A stretch of 64,000 nucleotides of DNA from Ilex aquifolium (lineage: Eukaryota; Streptophyta; Magnoliopsida; Aquifoliales; Aquifoliaceae), in assembly GCA_951799425.1 (NCBI GenBank), contig OX637398.1, forward strand, positions 15,720,270 to 15,784,269. The letters are read 5' to 3'. Of the stretch, positions 57,701 through 64,000 are shown one piece after another. Both the position numbers and the translations under genes were made by a program. The notes under the pieces were generated by a model. It was not told where the DNA came from. It did not search any database and saw nothing but the letters and a program-made list of their open reading frames with translations. Positions within the stretch are counted from its first letter, which is position 1; each line of letters opens with the position of its first letter.

Positions 57701-59957
57701 TTGGTCGGGTTTCCAGCTCGTCTCTCATGTCCAATTCATCCAGTTGGATGTTTTCAACCTCTTTTGCCCTTACCGAGGTCATATAACACTCTCTGGCTAC
57801 ACGCTGGTCTCCTCGGACCATTCCCACCCCGTTTTCTATTGGAAACTTGACCACTAAATGGTAGGCAGATGGAATAGCTCTTATGGAGTTGAGCGAATGT
57901 CTCCCAAGCAGAACATTGTACGCAGAAGGTGCGTCGACCACTAGGAATCTCACTGTCGTAGTTGTCTGGCATGGCGTATCTCCTAAGGTGAGTACTAGTT
58001 GGATTGCCCCCAAGGGGAGCACTCTTTCTCCTGAGAATCCCAACAGGTGGTTATTCACAGGCTCTAGCTTTTCTCTCCCAATCCCCATTTTATCGAAGGC
58101 GGTAGCAAAAATGACATCTGCTGAGCTGCCGTTATCAACTAAGACTCGATGGACGGTCCGGTTAGCTATCAACGCCTTTATCACCAAGGGGTCATCATGA
58201 GGATACTGACGCCCCTCCAAGTCTGAATCCGAAAAAGTGATGACTGTGTCCAAGCGTGGTGCCTTGGTCACGACATTCACTTCGAGAGCTTCTGCGGCTC
58301 TGATCCTTCGTAGGTGGGCTTTTCTTGCTGAGCTAGACTCTCCTCCTCCGGCGAAACCTCCAGAAATTACCCTGATTTCTCCCAAAGGTTGCTGATGTTG
58401 CGGTGGCGCCTGCGGTAGAGGTGGCGGAGGGGGAAGAGCTCGGTTTTGATTTTCATGAGCCAAAAAATGGCGCAACTGGCCTCGTTGGATCAAAAACTCG
58501 ATCTCCTTTTTTAGCTGAATGCAGTCATCGGTGTGGTGTCCGTGATCTCGGTGGTAGTCACAGTACTTGTAGGGGTCCCTCTTTGCGGGGTCTGCCTTCA
58601 TCCGTGGTGGCCACCTTAAAAATTTTTCATTCTGGACCTCGTACAAGACTTGGGATACTGTAGCAGTTAGTGGAGTGAAAGGCCGAGGTGCGTATCTAGG
58701 CTGTAGTTCGGGCTGGGGAGGTCCTAGGCGGTCCCTCACGTTTCCCCTTCTCTTTGGGGAAGAATCTCTGTCTCTCCTTGGAGACTTTCCTTGTTCTCTT
58801 TCCTTCCGGGGACTTCTGTCTCTTTTCTTTTCTTCCTTTCCTCTCTCCTTCCGTGAGGAGGTGTTTCCTACTTTGGATAGGAGTGCTTCTTCACCATTGA
58901 TATACTTTTCTGCTTTGGCTAGCACTTCTGCCATGCTAGCTTGAGGATTCTTTGATACAGAAAACATCAAATCTTTTGACTGCACCCCCAATCCCGTAAT
59001 GAAGGCGGTGATGGCAAATTTTTCATCTGGGATGTCTACTTTCAGAGATTCGGAGTTAAATCTCTGCAATAGGAGTGCAGGTTCTCGTCAGGTTTTTGTT
59101 TTACATTTAGCAAATGGTAACTTGGTTTTTTGTAGATCCGAGCCCCTATGAAATGAGACACGAAAGCAATGGAGAGTTCCTTGAAGGAAGAGATCGATGC
59201 CGGGGGAAGTCTATGGAACCATGCTAAAGCTGTTCCTTTCAACGTAATGGCGAAAGCCCTGCACCGCACCGGATCCTCCATGCAATTCCATCTGATTCTT
59301 GTAGGTATTGAGGTGGTTTACAGGATCATTCGTCCCATCGAAGACCTCCATCTGAGGTGGTCTGAACTTCGGTGGTAGAGGGAAGTGCAGTACTCCGGCG
59401 GTAAATGGGGATTCCGTTTGCTGCACCAGGGTGTCCATGGTCACTGGAGTTTTGGCTTTTACTGCCTCCCTCATATGGCTGAGCTCTTGTTGAATGTCTT
59501 TGAAGCGATGTTCCCAATATTGCTTCATTCTCTCCTGCGAAAAAGGGGGAAAGTTGTTTCTTTCAACTCCTTCGTTCCGGCTTTGTGCTTCTTCCTCCAT
59601 TCTTCTTCTAGGCTGCAGATGAGGTGCCTGACTGTTCTCTCTCCCCTCATCCGCTTCTCTGAAGGGGTCATGGTTCTGCTGCTCTCTTCGGGGGGGGGGG
59701 GGGTCGTTCTGGTTTTGTTGAGGAACTTGTAAGAGCCTCGTGAGCTCTTCGTTTTGCTGGAGTAATCGTTGATTAACCAGACGCAGGGCGTCCAGTTCGT
59801 TGTTTGGGGGCGGATTCATCGTGGGTGGATCGTTCCCGGTGGCGGGTATAAAATCACGAAGGTCTTCTGTCTGTCTCCTATCGACGGCTTCTAGCGGATT
59901 CTGCACCCTTGGGGGACTCCTCTGATTCTTGCTCGTGTTACGTGTAGAAACCATCAA
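57690..59957 (-). pseudogene. Tat-3 gag and protease
   Basis: gag starts at about 59954-59957 (MVSTRNTSKNQRS). The capsid-like core (FDGTNDPVNHLNTYKNQMEL) is broken by a 5-nt deletion near 59277 relative to Tat-2 and by a 1-nt loss near 59066. From 59069 the frame is open through the basic region, the zinc knuckle ([15 protein letters not shown]) near 58545-58590, and the protease with [14 protein letters not shown] near 58115-58150, ending at a stop at 57690-57692. The gag leader is Pro/Gln/Asn-rich and includes a homopolymeric G/C run at 59690-59702. Confidence 0.9.
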
Positions 59958-60006
59958 TCACTGAGAAATCAGTATATTTGTTTAACGAGAAGTGTTGTTC
60001 CCACAG

Positions 60007-60015
60007 ACGGCGCCA
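60007..60015 (-). other. Tat-3 primer-binding site
   Basis: TGGCGCCGT on the minus strand next to the 5' LTR, identical to Tat-2; it fits tRNA-Asp priming. Confidence 0.75.
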
Positions 60016-60018
60016 AAC

Positions 60019-60526
60019 TGATGGTGTAATTCTACGTGCTCCACAGATATGCGAATGCTAGGTTTGCCCCTAGTGTACCCGATGTAAAACAACAAGATTA
60101 TAGTGGTTCACCGAGCTTCAGAGCTCGGCTAATCCACTCTGCAATGGAGATTCGGCTCCCTTTTCTTTATTGATCGTTCAAGCTGATTTTTCTCTTATTT
60201 TGCTACTGGGGGTCTCCTCTCGTATTTATGATGATCCTCTTAACCCTAGGGAATCCCCACGGAGATTGTACCCTCTAATCATGGGATTTCCCTAAGACGA
60301 AGGAGAGGATCTCGGGTTGGTTGAGAGTCCTATGCCTAAAGTCACGGCTTGACTGTTACCCTGAAGGCGCCAGCTGTTTTCAAATGATTTCACCGCAACG
60401 TTAGTTACGAACTCTTTTAGACTAAGCTCGGGTTTGGGTCCTCTGAATTTAAGAGTTCTAGGCTGAGCTCCTTTACTGACCTACCGGGCTGAACTAAAAC
60501 CTGAGATTAATTTTCAGACATCATCA
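60019..60526 (-). repeat. Tat-3 5' LTR
   Basis: 508 bp with about 8 differences from the 3' LTR. On the minus strand CATAAATACG at 60221-60230 is TATA-like, and AATAAA (complement of 60167-60172) lies about 55 bp downstream, suggesting a short R region. Confidence 0.94.
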
Positions 60527-60873
60527 ATAATAAATGGGTCAAATTAAGGTTCGACACGAATAACACGATTAATGGATACTGTAGATAGAAAATAATTATT
60601 TAACGAATATTATATTCTTAAATAAGAATTTTATAATTTTTTTATAATTTTGTATAATTTTTTATTAACACGAATATTGACACGAACCCGACACGTACCG
60701 AAATGACACGACACGAAAATAACACGATCGAAAGTGACACGACACGAAACCGACCCAACCCGACACATTTGACACCCCTACTCGTGGGTCAGTTGTCAGA
60801 CCTCATTGGGTCAGAGCTTTTCCCCAAACCTATTCCCCCTCATAACTTATTTCCTCAACCCAGTCTTTTTTAA

Positions 60874-61125
60874 AAAACGTCATTTGAAATGACGTTTTCT
60901 CGCCTTAAAACGTCATTCCAAATGACGATTTTAATTTCAAAATTTTTGTATGAAAACGTCATTCCAAATGACGTTTTTAAAGTCGTCATTTAAAATGACG
61001 TTTTTTAGCCTGAAATTTAAACGGAGCGTTAACAGACGTTAAGAAAATAAATGGACAGAAGACGTCATTCCAAATGACGTCTTCTTCCCAAATTTTTTTT
61101 TTTAACTTCTCATTCCAAATGATTT
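60874..61125. repeat. Cluster of ACGT-core palindromes
   Basis: Five strong palindromes and one degenerate one occur in 250 bp: 60874-60898 (AAAACGTCATTT, G, inverse), 60907-60930, 60953-60978, 60982-61004, 61058-61084 (GAAGACGTCATT, CCA, perfect inverse), and a remnant at about 61109-61124. The shared core is CGTCATTCCAAATGACG. Each carries two TGACG sites facing each other. No transposon boundary was recognised. Confidence 0.85.
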
Positions 61126-61135
61126 TGTCTTAGCC

Positions 61136-61600
61136 AAAATCACCACCACCAACTTGTAATAAAGTTTATAAAAAGCTAATAACTCCACCTTATATCTCAC
61201 ATCATGATTCACCAGACAAAAAAAAAATTTAAATAAATTTTAGAATTTAATTACCTTTTCATAATAAATATGAACTTATTTTATAATTGAAAATAAAATA
61301 TAAAAGCATAATTTAATTTCATATTTTTCAATATAAAAACATATTTATAAAACATATATTTAATAAAAAAAGTTAAAAACGTGTGTTTTGAAAACTCACT
61401 TTTTATATGAAAAAGTATGTAAACCCATGATTTACTAAGATGCTATAAAAAGAATCTCAATATTATAATCTCACTTCTCATGTCATAAAAACATATCAAT
61501 CTGGAGGAGCTTTTCCCCAAACCAAGCCGGACCTAAAATTTTATTTCTCAAACTCAGTATATTTTTTCCCCAAACCATGATTTATTGGTCAAAAATGAAT
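61136..61600. other. AT-rich sequence
   Basis: No gene or repeat recognised; several poly-A/T tracts. Confidence 0.45.
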
Positions 61601-62290
61601 TTTAGTCCCCTGAAAAGGAGATCGAAGAGCTCGAAGGCACAATCCCTTGAAAAGAGTGTTGATGAGCTCGAGTCTTCTCCCCAAGCCTTCCTTCGACTGC
61701 TAATGAATCTGCTGATGAAGAGCTCTCCAAGTTGAGAGAATGAGTTAATTGACCGTGGTTGCTGCCTATGGAGCTAGGCCAATGCTGCTCCTTTTAAAGG
61801 TTGGTTGCAAATGCTCTGCACCTTAATGCAGCACGTCCTCCTTGGAGAGCCATGGTGTGGTGAAAATAACAGGTGTGATCTGTAGGATATGAGCTACCAT
61901 CGTATTGCTTGAATTTTGGGGGAACAAACTTCCTAGGTAGCTTTTTCATCATGATTTCTTTGGTGAAAAGATGTTCAATGAGTAATGCATCGGTATTTAC
62001 CTGTGTCCCCTGTTTCCCTTTAATTGCTTGGAGCTAGGCATCTAGTTGATCCATTCGCCCACAGAGATCAAGATCCTCATGTTTAGATGCTTGATGGTCA
62101 ATCCAAGTTGCATAGTTAGTGTAGGAGTAACTGGGATCGTCGCCAGAATAATCTGTTGGGAGGTTTGGATCCATTTGATTTATGATCCTGCCCCCCATTA
62201 TGTTGGTCCGCTTGAGGTGGGAGAGGTGGTTGATGTGCTGGTGGAGGAATCAGATGTTGCTGCTGCCCTTGATGTAATATGTCAACAAAC
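61600..62290 (-). pseudogene. Relic of a gypsy gag
   Basis: On the minus strand there are a Gln/Pro-rich stretch (QQQQHLIPPPAHQPPPP near 62240-62270) and, after frameshifts, a capsid-like region: LPRKFVPPKFKQYDGSSYPT, then TMALQG and CRAFATN at about 61940-61800. The pattern PKF-x-YDG..P...H followed by CRAF is typical of Ty3/gypsy gag. Several stops are present and no LTR was found. Confidence 0.65.
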
Positions 62291-62380
62291 CATTTAACTT
62301 AGTAATCAATTTAATTGTGAATGATTCACCCAAAATTAATTACATGATGGTGACAAATTGATTACTAAGTTAAATGGTTT
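62287..62380. repeat. Perfect 26-bp inverted repeat with 42-bp loop
   Basis: The arm 62287-62312 is the exact reverse complement of 62355-62380 (AAATTGATTACTAAGTTAAA plus six more bases). The right arm is part of the Copia copy 2 LTR; the left arm lies outside it. Confidence 0.9.
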
Positions 62381-62900
62381 AATTCCTGCAAATTGGATCA
62401 GGTTAGGATCCGATCCTTAACCCATGGGGCGTCCAAATGAATTATGAGTACTTAGATTACAATAGAAGTCCATCTACACATCTTTGAAGTTGAATAGAAT
62501 TGGAAGCAAGAGTCCTATAAGGATTAGACTCAATAACTCGCCTTTATTTTATTTTATTTTATTTTTTTTTTTTTGGAACCTCGACGGTGCGAGGGAGATT
62601 TATTAATGTACTCATTACATAAGAAAGAGACACACAATTCTATACCAAAAAATTTCACATCCTCTCTCTCTCTCTCAATAATCTCTCTCTTCAAGAAGCT
62701 CTCTCTAGGGTCATCATCTTAATCCCTAGGATTTGGATCGTAAAAATCAAGTGGAGGACTCTAGTAGCCGCTCTACGGACGAAGGAAGAGATCGTGGTGA
62801 TTTAAAGGCTCGTAACACATGTAGAAGATTCGTCATCTCAACTTGAGTTTGAGATCAAGGTAACCCGAACACCCTTATGTGTTTATGTGATCTGCATTAA

Positions 62901-62909
62901 TATCAGAGC
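62901..62909 (+). other. Copia copy 2 primer-binding site
   Basis: TATCAGAGC, the core of the initiator tRNA-Met primer site, four bases after the LTR end. Confidence 0.75.
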
Positions 62910-62939
62910 TAACAAGAAAATCTTTATAGGATATTCATT

Positions 62940-64000
62940 GGTCAGCAGGTTATGTTCACAACACTTTTCATAAGTTTGGGAAACTAAGCCCTAAAGCTAA
63001 CAAGAAAATCTTTATAAGATATTCTGAAAGCTTAAAAGGCTATATGATGTTTGGGGAACATCATGATAGAGGAATGACTGAAGTAGAGCCACAAGATGTT
63101 AATTTCATTGAGAATGATTATCCAAGCGTAAGTGAAGCTAAACAGAATCTTGGGTTTTATGAGATGCAGGAACTTGAGGGTTTCCCATATCCTCTCGGCG
63201 AGGGTGGGGAAGTATTACCTCATCTTGTAATAGCCGAAGAGAATGGGAGTGATCTTCCACCTAGTGGGAGTACACCACCAGTGCTTCAAGATTCTCAAGT
63301 TCATTGGAGTATCATACAATCATCCCTCGTCGTCGTTTTGAGATTGAGATGGGAGACTTTCATGTGTACTCCATTGGAGCTAGATGAACTAGCTTCATAT
63401 AATGAAGCGTTCACTTCACCTACTTGTGGTGAATGGATGACTATTATGAAGAATGAAATGAGCTCAATGGTCAAGAATCAAGTTTGGTAGTTAGTTTATC
63501 TTCTGCCTGGGTGCAAGACCATTGTTAATAAATGGGTCTTAGAGATTAAGCACAAGACAGATGAATAGATTGACAAGCATAATGCCCGGCTTGTGGCAAA
63601 ATGATATACCTAAAAGGAGGGTATAGACTATGAAAAAACATTCTCCCCAATGGTGAGGTTTGCCTCTATTCATCTGATCCTAGCTATTGTTGCACAGATG
63701 GATTTGAAATTATTCCATATGGATGTTAAACAACATTTCTAAGTGGAGAAATAGATCAAGAGATTTATATGACTCAACCAAAGGGTTTTGAAGTCCAGGG
63801 ACAAGAGCACAAAGTTTGCCGCCTAAAACATTCTATTTATGGTCTCAAGCAATGATCTAGGCAATGGAACCTCAATTTTCATAATGCCACTACCTATGTC
63901 GATTTTGGAATGATGTCTACTTCTGGCTATGCATTCATGCTCTAAGGAAGAGCTATTTCATGGTGTATCAAGAAACAGTCATGCATTGCCCTATCTACTA
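62940..64000 (+). pseudogene. Copia copy 2 pol relic
   Basis: An open frame runs at 63044-63490: integrase C-terminus (GYMMFGEHHDRGMTEVE) into RT N-terminus (TCGEWMTIMKNEMSSMVKNQV), ending at a TAG where a codon for the next RT residue is expected. Beyond it the RT is frameshifted. At about 63930 it jumps to RNase H (GRAISWCIKKQSCIA) with the YVDD region missing, exactly as in copy 1. It is less decayed than copy 1, which has an extra stop after WTIIES. Confidence 0.8.

Larger units (their letters stand above)
47489..60526 (-). mobile_element. Tat-3: complete Ty3/gypsy Tat-lineage retrotransposon
   Basis: LTRs are 47489-47997 and 60019-60526, about 98 percent identical by eye, with the target duplication ATAAT at 47484-47488 and 60527-60531. 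gag-pol is on the minus strand. Two antisense spliced genes (A and B) lie between integrase and the 3' LTR and are separated by a hairpin minisatellite. At 13.0 kb this is the longest and structurally most complete of the three Tat copies. gag-pol is disabled by two frameshifts and two nonsense codons. Order from the right is LTR, primer site, gag, protease, RT, RNase H, second RNase H, integrase, aORF-B, array, aORF-A, polypurine tract, LTR. Confidence 0.95.
47403..60780. mobile_element. hAT-like non-autonomous element hosting Tat-3
   Basis: The two halves are 47403-47488 and 60532-60780, both full of GACACGA and CCCGACACG words like the element at 15580-16210. The right terminus is TTTGACACCCCTA; the left starts TGTCAATTTTTTACCCG and appears to have lost about 6 bp. 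The 8-mer CTCGTGGG occurs at 47395-47402 and 60781-60788 as the target duplication. Without Tat-3 the element would be about 335 bp. Confidence 0.75.
62348..64000 (+). mobile_element. Internally deleted Copia element, copy 2 (runs off window)
   Basis: LTR at about 62348-62896, primer site TATCAGAGC at 62901-62909, then the same join to the integrase C-terminus as copy 1. It is highly similar to copy 1 over 1.6 kb. The LTR carries an extra T-rich insert near 62541-62605 not found in copy 1. The element continues past 64000. Confidence 0.8.

Noticed and set aside
62046-62297. Plus-strand frame of 83 residues
   Set aside because: It is antisense to the gypsy gag relic, which has the recognisable motifs.

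Overview
This is a piece of a plant nuclear genome, most likely a eudicot. The evidence is AT-rich intergenic DNA, GT-AG introns, a proline-rich arabinogalactan-protein gene, an eight-exon MATE transporter gene, and dense nested LTR retrotransposons and MITEs. Only two host genes look intact: a classical arabinogalactan protein (16895-17314, +) and a DETOXIFICATION/MATE transporter (28487-34674, -). No tRNA, rRNA or CRISPR array was recognised.

Layout. 1-250 is a fragment of a Ty3/gypsy protease. 487-11129 is a complete but decayed Tat-lineage Ty3/gypsy element (Tat-1; 5-bp duplication CTTTT). 11.1-20.9 kb is AT-rich DNA holding several non-autonomous hAT-like elements and the AGP gene. 20.9-22.9 kb is an internally deleted Copia element, and 23.2-27.2 kb is a second, unrelated decayed Copia element. 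27.3-28.1 kb is a hAT-like MITE. 28.5-34.7 kb is the MATE gene, whose introns hold two foldback elements, a MITE and a perfect 34-bp palindrome. 35901-46640 is Tat-2 (duplication AGAAT) and 47489-60526 is Tat-3 (duplication ATAAT). Tat-3 is nested inside an older hAT-like element (8-bp duplication CTCGTGGG). 60.9-61.1 kb is a cluster of ACGT-core palindromes, 61.6-62.3 kb a gypsy gag relic, and 62.3-64.0 kb a second copy of the deleted Copia family, cut by the window edge.

The most interesting system is in the three Tat elements. All are oriented with gag-pol on the minus strand. They carry protease, reverse transcriptase, two RNase H domains and integrase. Between integrase and the 3' LTR each also carries spliced reading frames on the opposite strand. 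Tat-1 has one such antisense gene. Tat-3 has two (aORF-A and aORF-B) built on the same domain, and Tat-2 has a truncated A plus B. The spacers around these genes contain tandem arrays whose monomers each encode two short hairpins. Extra ORFs and 3' tandem repeats are known in the Tat/Ogre group; the duplicated A/B arrangement and the shared hairpin design seem worth closer study.
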